Shown here: in pieces, positions 33,301 through 42,600 of the stretch | How positions within the stretch are numbered: the first letter of the stretch is position 1 | How the letters are laid out: each line of letters opens with the position of its first letter | Assembly (NCBI GenBank): GCA_964020085.1 | Contig: OZ026608.1 | Coordinates: 11,305,544-11,369,543, forward strand | Direction: 5' to 3' | DNA length: 64,000 bases | Source of the DNA: Micromussa lordhowensis | Lineage: Eukaryota; Cnidaria; Anthozoa; Scleractinia; Lobophylliidae | Program-made: the position numbers and the translations under genes | The notes under the pieces: model-generated | Databases searched by the model: none | The model's input: only the letters and a program-made list of their open reading frames with translations | Told to the model about the DNA's origin: nothing

Positions 33301-36300
33301 CAGATTTGCCGTAACAGCTGTAATACTCTCATGTCATGTGACTGAATGCCTCCATCAGATACAGACACATTCATTAATCTTACTGGCATGCCCATTATGG
33401 CACTTAGTGTTGCAATGGTGCCAAGGAATACTCGACTCTAAAGTGGGTCAAAGAAAAACAATTATACAAGGCTAGAGAGTAACTGAAATTGACCAATCTG
33501 AACATTTTATTGCCACTCCAATATTTTCTAAGTATTTTGATCAGTCAAAGGTACCTACATGTACATCTTGTTTTTCAAATATTACAGGTAATAAATCTCC
33601 TCCATTATCTTAATTACTACAGATAGTACTCGAAGAATATCAGCTCCTGCACAGATCACACTACTCATGATCTGTACCATCAAGACCTAGGGTCCACATC
33701 CTCCCAATATACACTGTACATGATTTTTCAAGCTGGCCCATCAGCTTGTAGGCAACAAAATCATTGTATACTGTACATACAAATGTACAAATGTATTTAA
33801 TATTTTATTTAGTGTTTTTAAGGCTGAGTTAAAAGTCTCTGGTTGTTTTGGATTATTAATGCTTGTTCTTGTGTTGTGTTGTTCTTTCACCATCTTTAAA
33901 TGTTTAATATATAATTTAAGTAATTTTATGAATTTGAAGATCTGACCTAGTTTCTTGTATTGTTTAATTGGTGTACTTATTTGTAGTTAAAGGGTTCTAT
34001 TCTAGGTTAGAAGAAGTTTATATGCTATTAAATAAAATCTTTAGATGAATAATAAATAAATAAATTAAATTGAATTAAAATATTTGAAAGGCATTATACA
34101 TGTACTTCCAGTCTGCCTCTACTATCTTCACCTATGAGTATGCTTATAACTTCAATTGTTGGGTTAGACTGAACAAGACAAGACATCATTTATTTGTACT
34201 GTTGAATTTACAAGGTTTAATATAATATATAAATTAAAAATACCCACAATAGATGGTCACCAAAATAACTAAACTGGCATAATGATGAGATAAACATCCC
34301 ATCCATGGAAGGCAACAATGGTCAACAATGTCAAATGTAAAAATTTATGTTTCATAATTACAATGATTAAACAAAAATATAGTTTTAATAAAATGTTCCT
34401 CTGATACCAAGAATAGGGACAGACTTGCCTAAGTTCACCAGTCTGAGAAGGACATACATGAAAATTTATAATTATTCAGTAGTGTTCTTACAATATGTAC
34501 ATACAGCACCTGTCTAATCCCTTTCATGTCAATCTCCAGCATTTCATCAGTCAGTCGGAGAACTTTCTCTTCAGTTTGTTTCACCTTTGTACTCCTCATG
34601 GTGAAATATGTTCCTATTTCCTTGTCATACTCTCTCCTTGATGTTAGGTTACGTAACACATTGTATGCATTTGTAAGTTCTGAAGGATACAAAAGTATAT
34701 GGAAAAAATGGTTTCCTGTGATGATCTTCAGTATGTCTATGAACACAGGGAGAGAGACTGTAACAAGAATCACAGAATGTACTGTAGCCCCAATAAAATA
34801 CCTTAATTCTACCCATAGACCTTATGGTTAGTACACTAAGCAGACCAGATCGAGTGGTCTGAATTCAAGCCCTTGAAAAAATGGGGTCATTGTGGTGTGT
34901 TCTCGCTCAGTCCTTGACTTTATTCTAACAGTGCCCCAACTCCTACACCCGGGTATATAAATGGGTACAGGTTGTCCTAAAAGCCGGAATGCCGGATACC
35001 CGGAAACCCGGAATGCCGGAATGCCGGAAATCAAGACCCGGAAATCGTAAAACCCGGAATGACTAATTTTTTTCAAGCCTGTAGGTAAGACGCGGAAAAC
35101 ATTTTTTAATTTTTACCTTTAACTATGATCTTGACAGCCAATCACAAGAACAACTTGCTGCGGTTCCAGCGAATCACAACATTCTGTTCTCACGGCAATT
35201 AATGTATCGTACAAGTCACATTCCGTGCAAAGAGATGAATTCTAAAATGTTATTGCAAACCTCTCGGAAACTCTGATTTATTTAAGTAACGTTTTGTAAA
35301 ATTAAAAAAGAAAAACTAACGCCGTTTTGATTTTCTGAACATATTTTCAAGAGCTCATTAGATATCCTTCTTTAAGATGCATTTACCACATTAAACGAAA
35401 TACTTTGACACGTCACACCCAAACAAAGAATTATAATTATGATACTTGGGTTGCTGCTTAACAAAATAATCCTCTCACCGAAATAAAATAATATATGTGG
35501 TCGTGGTGAACATATTTCTACCTCTTACCGCTTTTAAATATTTATACAAATTTAGAGACTTACCTCGGTTTCCGATGACGACGACGACCACATTGTCAAA
35601 AACACTCTGTGAAGGCTGCCGCTGTGCGAAATTCACTAGCTGACGTCAAGGTTAATTTCATTCCTTTTGAGGAACCGGATTTAACCATATCTTTTTTTTT
35701 TAACAGATAATTAATGATACAATTCAACAAATAAAAAAATGTTTTCCGCGTCTTACCTACAGGCTTGAAAAAAATTAGTCATTCCGGGTTTTAGGATTTC
35801 CGGGTCTTGATTTCCGGCATTCCGGCATTCCGGGTTTCTGGGTTTCCGGCATTCCGGCTTTCCGGCATTCCGGCTTTTAGGACAACCCATGGGTGCTAAG
35901 GGGGGGGGGGGGACCCTGCAATAGACAAGCATTCCATCCAGAGGGTAGTAAATATACTCCTAGTTGCTTAATGGTATGGAAACAGGAATGAGCTTTGGAC
36001 GGCGGACAACTTGGCCCAACACAGACTTCATTTCCCCTAGGAGAATAAAAAAACTACACAGGTATGTTTGACCCAATTAAGTATGTTTTCCGTTGTACAC
36101 TCTCTCACCACCCACCTCTTCAGTTCTCTTGTGGTATCTATAATTTTACGAGAAATAAAATACAACATAATAAAACACAGAGTAGCAATTACTGATGTCA
36201 CTCAGCTGTGCTCCGCTAATGAGAGAGAGTAAAGCTGAGTTCGGTAAGGTTAAGTTGCAAACCTTGGAACTTGTGTTGAGCCTCATCACTTTTGTTCATG

Positions 36301-36515
36301 TCAGGATGGTATTTCAATGACAATTCGTAATATGCAGCTTTAATTTCATGCTGCGTTGCCGTGTGCGACACATCTAACACATCATATAGAGATTTTCTCT
36401 TCGAGAAAGTCCGACTGTGAGCATTTCGCGTAAAGATCACGTTGCTAGAGTTACGAAGAGCAAGTGGCAGCAAGCTAGAAGACCTCCGAGAACATCGAGA
36501 GGCTGCAATCCTCAT
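24135..36515 (-). CDS. J-domain / RNA 3'-phosphate cyclase-like fusion protein (11 exons)
   Basis: Eleven exons, each with GT/AG borders and consistent phases, sum to 1605 nt (534 aa plus stop). Exons: 36515-36263, 34679-34510, 33437-33202, 29823-29682, 29130-29072, 27592-27451, 27020-26896, 25993-25935, 25833-25739, 24721-24617, 24353-24135. Residues 1-40 are Arg/Ser-rich with few acids, like a mitochondrial presequence. Residues 41-105 are a J-domain with HPD at 70-72, closest in feel to DNAJC30. From about 133 to 485 it follows the RTC fold of RtcA/Rcl1 (PVRLMNVSVSDGG, FVPGDLLPGN, HLKGATHPYR, ITGWAFVGGAKP, LASGKSSIK, VECEGLGLVNEE). An acidic tail follows (about 487-534). Family glycine motifs are degenerate, so catalysis is doubtful. 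Role inferred only: recruitment of an Hsp70 to an RNA-binding module, perhaps in mitochondria. Alternative: two overlapping transcripts. Confidence 0.8.
24617..24721 (-). CDS. J-RTC gene, exon 10
   Basis: Acceptor CGTCAG|GCTATT. Encodes AIVLMSLASGKSSIKMPRLT to TFTE, matching the xxxxMALAxGxSxIK block. Donor GAG|GTATAA, phase 0. Confidence 0.8.
25192..25276. mobile_element. Fold-back element in an intron of the J-RTC gene
   Basis: Arms TGGTAATTGAACTGAG... and ...AGGTTCAATTACCA. The inner stem is GGTCTGAAAT / ATTTCAGACC around AATATG. 85 bp. It shares the GGTAAT and GGTCTG layout with the element at 58163. Confidence 0.75.
25739..25833 (-). CDS. J-RTC gene, exon 9
   Basis: Acceptor GCTAG|GAATGTC. 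Encodes MSPEEVVNQAVRMLMKNVKS then EACIDSLLQEQ. The segment DSLLQEQ sits where bacterial RtcA has its nucleophilic His (DHHLADQL in my memory). Donor CAG|GTTAGC, phase 0. Confidence 0.78.
25935..25993 (-). CDS. J-RTC gene, exon 8
   Basis: Acceptor TCCAG|GCTTCT. Encodes LLAEMSSGVVLSGTGMWEK, matching the xxxAExxxGxxxxGxxxGxxG block. Donor AAG|GTTAGT, phase 1. Confidence 0.78.
26199..26379. mobile_element. Short-TIR MITE-like element in intron 7
   Basis: Ends AGAAAATATCCAT and ATGGATATTTTCGG are inverted, about 180 bp apart. Inverted CACCTCC / GGAGG patches occur inside. Non-coding. Confidence 0.5.
26896..27020 (-). CDS. J-RTC gene, exon 7
   Basis: Acceptor GTTAAG|ATTGCTC. Encodes IAQLMAKEVHQILKHHFPQI to GTGQGL. 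Donor AT|GTAAGT, phase 2. Confidence 0.8.
27451..27592 (-). CDS. J-RTC gene, exon 6
   Basis: Acceptor TTGCAG|GAGTTATC. Encodes SYHPYWEGKICVESLPVHNL and ITGWAFVGGAKPIR. YWEG replaces the family's GGGE. Donor AGG|GTATGT, phase 0. Confidence 0.82.
29072..29130 (-). CDS. J-RTC gene, exon 5
   Basis: Acceptor CTGCAG|GTTATG. Encodes VMMPFVGKFGFDCHFDIRK, matching the VxxPxxxKFGFxxxxDIxxRG block. Donor AG|GTGTTG, phase 2. Confidence 0.8.
29340..29500 (-). mobile_element. SINE fragment in intron 4
   Basis: On the minus strand it reads TGGGTACCAGCAAATT, then GGATTACCAGTGATGGACTA and GCATCCCATCTGG. This is the body of the SINE family at 11.8 kb, lacking the tRNA-like head. Confidence 0.6.
29682..29823 (-). 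CDS. J-RTC gene, exon 4
   Basis: Acceptor GTGCAG|AGACTTG, completing Gly220. Encodes DLSHLVASALPCFPF...LHLKGATHPYRR...DYIQS. HLKGAT corresponds to HLKGGT of RtcA. Donor AGT|GTGAGT, phase 0. Confidence 0.8.
31200..32964. mobile_element. 1765-bp element with 345-bp terminal inverted repeats, in intron 3
   Basis: Terminal inverted repeats at 31200-31544 and 32620-32964 begin TATGGGCCGCCGTC. They differ at only about two positions that I saw. They are flanked by CTTGAG (31194-31199 and 32965-32970), a 6-bp target duplication. The interior has a diverged minisatellite (GAAATGGCACAGCGT-like, 31570-31990) and a 93-aa minus-strand open frame (32202-32483) of unknown kind; no transposase was recognised. 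Probably a non-autonomous DNA transposon of recent arrival; the superfamily is not assignable. Confidence 0.85.
31560..32000 (+). repeat. Diverged minisatellite inside the 1765-bp element
   Basis: Units near 30-45 bp built on ATGGCACAGCGT(A/T)...TCAAATGGCACAGC and GCGTGAAATGG. Spacing is irregular. Confidence 0.6.
33202..33437 (-). CDS. J-RTC gene, exon 3
   Basis: Acceptor TTTAG|AGTCGAG. Encodes SRVFLGTIATLSAIMGMPVR to AEAGRL, the first RTC repeat. Donor GG|GTATGT, phase 2. It aligns with the L-R-V-x-x-x-A-x-S region of RtcA. Confidence 0.8.
34510..34679 (-). CDS. J-RTC gene, exon 2 (fusion exon)
   Basis: Acceptor TTCAG|AACTTACA. Encodes ELTNAYNVLRNLTSRREYDK (J-domain helices III-IV), then a charged linker (STKVKQTEEKVLRLTDEM), then LEIDMKGIRQ, which aligns with the VEVDGSxxEGGGQ start of RtcA. 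Donor CAG|GTGCTG, phase 0. A stronger-looking GTATGT lies 4 bp further on but would not keep the frame. Confidence 0.78.
34815..36010 (+). mobile_element. SINE split by a later insertion, in intron 1
   Basis: The left part (34815-34968) has a degraded tRNA-like head (CTTATGGTTAGTACAC, GGTCTGAATTCAAGC) and TATAAATGGGTAC. The right part (35889-36010) resumes with ATGGGTGC, a 13-base G run and GACAAGCATTCCATCCAGAG. The 920-bp element lies between them. Confidence 0.75.
34969..35888. mobile_element. 920-bp element with ~140-bp inverted repeats, nested in a SINE
   Basis: Ends read AGGTTGTCCTAAAAGCCGGA and the inverse, ending in GACAACCC. The arms carry repeated CCGGAATG units and continue to GCGTCTTACCTACAGGC on both sides. 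Flanked by ATGGGTAC (34961-34968) and ATGGGTGC (35889-35896), an 8-bp target duplication with one change. No transposase; an 8-bp duplication would fit hAT-like or P-like machinery. Confidence 0.8.
36263..36515 (-). CDS. J-RTC gene, exon 1 (leader and most of the J-domain)
   Basis: Encodes residues 1-84, from the first ATG to KFQ, and includes HPD. Donor AAG|GTTTGC; phase 1. The start is the only in-frame ATG upstream of the J-domain in this exon. Confidence 0.82.
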
Positions 36516-36773
36516 GGTACTTTTAAGGCCAACTGAAGAGCAAGATGTCTATACCATCTGCGGATAAAAACGACCAAGCAAGCTGATGCCAAAAAATTTA
36601 GTTTCACCATTAGCTGAGGCTAACGGTTCGATCGTCTTGCCTCTTCCGTCCGGTCTTCCATAATCTTGCGGCTTTGGTCCTCCATTTTGAAAAAATGTAA
36701 TTCAATGTAGTTCCCAGATCTCTGTCTGCTCTGTAATGGCGCCAAAGTCCTCTCATTCCGCCATCTTGCTTAA
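36516..36773. promoter_or_regulatory. Presumed promoter region of the J-RTC gene
   Basis: Lies directly upstream of the start codon on the minus strand. No TATA box or defined element could be picked out. It is bounded by the TTAA-flanked element, so the promoter is short or includes that element. Confidence 0.3.
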
Positions 36774-37479
36774 TAGCGGAGCTCCGGCGGCCCGAAGGGC
36801 CGCCAAGCGGAGCCCCATAACCATATAGGAAAAAGAAACCCATGTATGGATTTTCTCATGGTTAATCATGGACAGCGGTATTGCTCGTGGGCGCGTACGC
36901 ACGACGGCGACGACAACGACGACGACGACGACGACGGTGGAGTCGCGCAAGATGGCGGCCATAAGGGGACCTCTAAACCAAAAGGAGGCTTAATTTTTCG
37001 CGTGCTTTCTGGAGCTCAACGCGGCTACACAATATGCTAGGTCAGCTAAAGGAGTAACGTTTGTCGTGTTTACGTGGAAACTGGAAGATTTCCAAACTGG
37101 AAGATTTCTGGCTAATTTATTTAACTACAACTAGTACTACGCAATAGGGTCAATGCAATGATAAAACCTTGGAACAATGCTCACATGTTAACATCATTCA
37201 GATAATATTTTAGCCCAATAGTTTTTGGCAATTCTTTATTAAACAATCAAAGTAATTTTCACAATTTCCTCTGATAATGTTTTGATTTTTTAATCCACTC
37301 GTTTGACTTCTGGATTGAAAAAAGCAGTTCATTTCAGTTGAAAGAAAAACTAAACACCAAACAATATGCAGAAAACCTTGCAGCAAAGTTACAAAACTGA
37401 ACTAAAAATTCAACCTTATCCTGGATAAGCCTAATCGGGCTACAGGAGCTCCGCTTTTAGGTTGACCTAAATCTATATA
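36774..37479. mobile_element. TTAA-flanked non-autonomous DNA transposon (copy 2, inverted)
   Basis: A 706-bp relative of the element at 14677-15407 in the opposite orientation, between TTAA at 36770-36773 and 37480-37483. Shared ends are TAGCGGAGCTCCGG and CCTAAATCTATATA; a CGA-triplet run lies at 36905-36940. Open frames across it are chance. Confidence 0.8.
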
Positions 37480-37777
37480 TTAACTATTTTACTCGTTCGT
37501 CAATTTATTACACCCAGGATTTCAGGGTGTAAGGTGGACACGTGACCGGCGAATGCCAGGGCCTTTTCCCGCCCCTCCTAATGTCATAAAGGGAAAAGCC
37601 CTAGGAACGAGGTTGCGGAGAATGATACGAAGACATGATTGGTCATCGTAGTTATATACACAACTCAAGCAGTTGTGAAATTAAAGCATGAAAAAACTGG
37701 ACGCTGAGGGCGGATTCCGATGGAAATGTGGGGGCCAATCTGCCTGTTTGTCGCATATTCAGGAGGGGTATTGATGT
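37480..37777. other. Intergenic DNA
   Basis: No gene recognised between the TTAA element and the Cys-rich pseudogene. Confidence 0.35.
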
Positions 37778-39190
37778 TTATTCGTCGTTTTCGCCGAAGT
37801 CTGGTGAGGCGGAACTCGTGCAACTCTGTCCTCTACAGGTACCACATGCAGCCGAGCAATCCAGTCCATGTTTTTTGCATGAACATCTCTGGGACCCACA
37901 GTCAGATTTACAACTGCATCTGACAAACTCAAACAAAGACGCGTGAGCTGCTGGTAGGTCAGTTCTTACGGTTACTGAGGAGTCTTCCATCTACTAGTTT
38001 CCAAGCCCAGTCTTGTGGCGGGAGCGCAACACCTCTCCACTGCTGTACCTGGTGGTAAACCCTGAGACTGTGGTAGACAGCGGCTGCAGAAGTAGGAGGG
38101 AGACATTCGGGCTGTAAAAATGAAGTCCCTGTTGTGATCTTCTGGCAGACTCTCGAATATCGTAACGAATCCAGACTTTCTTAAGACCGGTGGATGTGTA
38201 AACAAACAAGAGACTTCTCTCCAGCTGCAATAATATCACTCTTTGTGGCATCTTCAGTGGCCTCAGCTTGCTCCTGAAATTGTGCATCCTTCATAATCTT
38301 CTTAAGAGCAAACCCTTGCCAACCCATGTATTCCTGACGTTGTATCACATCCTAGGATTGCGTGAACAAAATGAATATAAGTGCTTGTTTCTGGTCCCAG
38401 TACAGCCTTAATTTTTTTGATGTCCCAAATCTTTCTCTTCGTTGACCCTTGCTTTGGCTGAGGAATAAAAACAGATCACGAGCGCTCGTATCAGCATGAT
38501 GACAGTGCAAAACTAGGAGGTCTGCGTCATCTCCTACAAGGACTGTTGTGATTGACTTGGCGGACTGAACGGCTATTTAGGCTATCATCAGGTCTGCGTC
38601 TCCTGGGGAGTGGATAATATTTCATCCCGGAAGTTGCAGTCTCTCCCCAAGTAATTTTATAAGCCGTTGCTCGTTGGCCGTATTACTTAGAAAGACGTCC
38701 TTCTTCAGCTTCAAAACCATGTCACCATCAAAGTTGACTGATGGACCAGAGACGCGAGATCTTCTTTGATGCACACACGAGTCCTTTGTGGAAGGCCCTT
38801 CTTCATATCCATCAAATACTACCGTATCCTGGCCGTACCTTTGGGTCACGTGTTGTACATGGAGCGAGAGAATTTCGTTGTAGTACTAGTAGCCAAGGAA
38901 TGCGATGGGTTATGCGATGCGATGAGAGCGCCGCCATCAAGAACATAGTGGACGTTTTCTGTAGGCTCGGTTGTTTGCTCATTCTTCGCTCGAGTCCAGA
39001 TAGCATTGATTGACCTTGCGTGGAAGGAGCAAGGAATCAAATAGTGCAGGTGGATAACTGCACATCTCAAACTTGAAGAACGATTGGGTATTGTTACACT
39101 GTCCTCCAGTAGCTACAAAACTCAATCTCTGGAGCAGCAATTGTGGATCCACCTGGACGTTGCCTTCAGTTAATCTCACAGCCGTCTTGC
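37778..39190 (-). pseudogene. Decayed member of a Cys-rich gene family (copy 2)
   Basis: Reading leftward, in several frames: DPQLLLQRLSFVATGGQCNN and MCSYPPALFDSLLLPRKVN (39150-39010); YGQDTVVFDGYEEGPSTKDS and DVFLSNTANEQRLIKLLGE (38840-38630); DADLLVLHCHHADTSARDLF then FVHAILGCDTTSG (38530-38335); CLPPTSAAAVYHSLRVYHQV (about 38100); and a CXC-like end, CSCKSDCGSQRCSCKKHGLD then CSAACGTCRGQSC (37920-37820). This follows the same order as copy 1 at 10.3-11.0 kb but keeps more of the 5' part, including a segment that may be a PIN-like nuclease fold (assignment by memory only). Several stops and frameshifts make it non-functional. Confidence 0.65.
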
Positions 39191-39388
39191 AGGCAAGGGT
39201 AACTGCTTAGTCTTTCTTACGAAATGAGTAGTCGTGCGCATTTTTGCGAGCCATAGAACGTAACACCTTGTCTCCCACTTCCTTGCACTTACCGACATTA
39301 AAGCAGTGAAAGAAATCAAATTGCCAAACTGTTTGAATTTGTTGATTGCTGTTCTGAACATGTTGAAAGAAGTGAAATGTCCACACGT

Positions 39389-39646
39389 CTTATAACTCGA
39401 AAACGAGCTCGGTGACCCCCATTTCAGCATGATAAGATGCAACTCAGTTTTTGCAAAGTTGCAAAGTTTAAAAAAATTCAACGGAGGGGATTCAGAGCCA
39501 CCTTAAATTTTCGAAAATTTAAGGTGGCTCTTTTAAACCCCCTCCGTATAATTTTTTTAAACTTAGCAAAAATTTGCATCTTATCAGGCTGATTACAATT
39601 CGATAATAAAAAATGGGTGTCTCCGAGCTCGTTTCCGAGTTATAAG
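39389..39646. mobile_element. Large fold-back element
   Basis: About 258 bp. Outer arms CTTATAACTCGAAAACGAGC and GCTCGTTTCCGAGTTATAAG; inner arms ...GAGCCACCTTAAATTTTCG / AAAATTTAAGGTGGCTC.... The centre is near 39518, with almost no loop. Imperfect in the middle of the arms. Confidence 0.75.
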
Positions 39647-39649
39647 CGC

Positions 39650-42600
39650 TTAAAGCTAAAATTAAGGGTGTTTTTAGCAGGTCATATTATTGCTATGGTA
39701 ACCTATTATGCCATAAAATTGACAGCAACTTCTTCACCTATGATTGGGCAGTTTTTTGATACCATGATTTTGGTAGCAACTGATATAGAGTGGTTATAAT
39801 GACCCATCAAACTTTAAGTCTTGGAAAGTACTGGAAACTGTTTCGAGCCACCTTAATCTAATTATTTTATTTTCATCTGTTAATAACATTTTTGTTCACT
39901 ATAAACATTTAGTGTGGTTCAAGATGATTTAGAACCTCTCAAAACAAGTTTATTTTGTGTGTTTCGATTTATTATTACCTTCTCGAAGTGGGTAACCTGT
40001 GGCACACGCTCAAAATAGTAAAACGCATGTTCCACCACAAGAATTTTGGGGAACTTTTAGTATGTTAGTAAGTTGACCACTATCTATCATTTGGCGGTGA
40101 CAAAAATTCTGTTGCAATTAGTTTGACGGCATTAGATGACTGGACTTTATATATGAAGTTTCATATATTCATATATTGTATAAGAAATCTCTTATAACAA
40201 AGAATAACAGCAATTAGACCATCTCAGTATGGTCCTCTTGGATTTTGACCCTATGACATGTCATATTATTTTTTTAAGAGATCATTCCTTATGTTGGTCT
40301 TATTTTACCGCCCCATCAAAATTTCCGACGGGCTGTCTAAACTGAGTACGATAGAAATGCATAATTTTAAATACTTTGACGTTTTAGATCCAGAAAATTA
40401 TTTTCTATGTAAACATCGCTGACATTCGCCAGGACTATTTCCGCATAGACATGTCATTAGTGAACAATTCATACATGAATTTATCTTTTGGTCTGAGAAG
40501 ACAGTATTGTTATCTGGATCCGAAACAGACCATTGTACAAGAACAACTACTAGCTTTCTTTGCACGAGCATAAATACATACAGTGTTGATAATGATTCTC
40601 GTTAACATATAATAAGAATCAAGTTACATCGGTTTAATTGCAGATATTCATCACGGCTGATACTCCGTCTTTTGTAACCTACACTGACTGTAATGTATGT
40701 AGCCTGTGCGAAAGACAAGTTCACGTTTAAAAAGAAAGTCGACGAGATTTCTTCACGCGTTTCCTAGAATTTCCTAAAAATCTGAATTATGATAAATTCA
40801 AAATTCCTTTGGCCATACATGTAATTCAGTGCTGATGCCTATCTCACTTGACGACCCGAACCCGAAAATAAATAAAGCTAACAGTGTCAACCATTTCAAT
40901 GTATATCATGTAACACCCAATTTAGTTTCTTGAAAAAGTTAAAACCTTAAGTAAACCTCAATGAGATGCCAAGAAGATTAGGTACTGTCTCACGGATGTT
41001 TTATATCTTGAAAAATTGGCTTGAGTTGTCAAGTCAGCGTCGTTTCGCAATCTTTTAATCTTCCTTGGTCTCGATCCTTTGGCGTAGCTGTCTTTGTTTA
41101 CTTTCGGTTTTTTTTTTACTTCTTTTGTGTTTTTCTATCTAAGGGCCGATTTACACGCTACAACTTTTGTGTAAACTAAACTTACGACTTAGCAAGAGAG
41201 AGCGGCGAAAATCGAGCCTTGTCGTAGGCTTGATTTACACGGGGCAACGTGTACGGTTGTCGTAAGCTGGTCATATAATAAGGCAGCGATACCGTCTCAT
41301 CATTAACTATGGTCTCATTAATTAGTATAAGATAACTACTTTTGAGTTGTCCATGATGTAATGATTTTCATAACTTTAAACATCGTGGCAAAACTATCTC
41401 CTTCATAGATTCAAATTGTGTATGAAATTTTATGTGAATTTAAAAATTTCGTGAAAAATAAACATGAAATCATCTTTCTTTTGGAAGAGGTCGTAGAGGT
41501 TTTGAATTTTTTATCAAACACCATAAAAGTGCGTGACCTGCAAAGAGTAAATAATTACCCGGATTATGCACAAGACGTGTATGTAATGAATACCTAACAT
41601 TATGATCACATTACGATTGAACGCATTCCAAGGTGTATGCGAAACCTTCTTGCACCTTTATACCGAACAAGGTGGGATTTAAACTCTGTGAAAAGATACA
41701 AATTCGATGTGTAAAGGACGCCAGGTACATTCTGAGTAATGAGGGCGCAGGCAGATCTACTCCTTCTGTGTACTCTATGTATATTCTCGACCGCAGGTAA
41801 GCTTTGAAAGGATCTTTAGCCAGGTATGCGCTAGTATCCATTTGGCTTGATAACGCCGCCTTCATTAACAAGTAACCTGAGAAAAACAGCCCTTATGCAC
41901 TACAAGACTGACTGAAGTTCGCACTGATTGCTTGTCGATATTCGGTTTTTGTATAAACGATGGATAGCCCAGTTAATAAGTAATTGTTTGACATCGAAAA
42001 CGGAAAACTACTCTAGTGTGTTGAAAACGGTTTGAATCTCGATGACGACACCTGCAAAATATGTAATAGTTATAGTTGGTCGTTTATCAGCGAGTTGCAA
42101 CGCAAAACATCCAGTGTGTTTCATACTTTAAGATCTCAACTGTATTTGATAAGGAGCTAGGTTTATAACCGGAAAAGTTACTAAATTAACATCCAAATTC
42201 TGCCTAGTAGGTCAAACGAAATCCTTATCAAAAACAGAACCATTTTAAGCTACAACGATCAAACTCTTATTATCATGTTTAAGTGTAACCGATTATTTTT
42301 TGTATGCATCGAGAATTCACTTCTTCCACTGATGTTCGTCATAGCCCGTTCACACAACACATGCGCGGTTCAAACTTCCGCGTTTGTGATGGTCACGCCA
42401 TATTCATGAATTCATCGGTTTATCGTTTGCATGAACTTATGAACGTTTGAAGTTCAACTTTACAAGCGCTAAACGACATTTCCTTTCAAATTTGGCACTA
42501 TAAATAAATTCTTCATGATCTTTCTACGTGTGCTGTTAAATGTGGCGAATTTTTGTAGCTTACTGCCTAAAGAGGCGGCCGCCGCCTTCAGGGAAATGTC

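Noticed and set aside
36610..37040. Open frames on both strands with GLRLAAL / Asp-rich or Val-rich runs
   Set aside because: They lie in the TTAA-flanked element and its CGA-triplet run, and recur in the other copy at 15.3 kb.
41611..41871. 86-aa minus-strand frame as a conserved exon
   Set aside because: No splice borders or family resemblance could be established; kept only as a remark in the intergenic entry.
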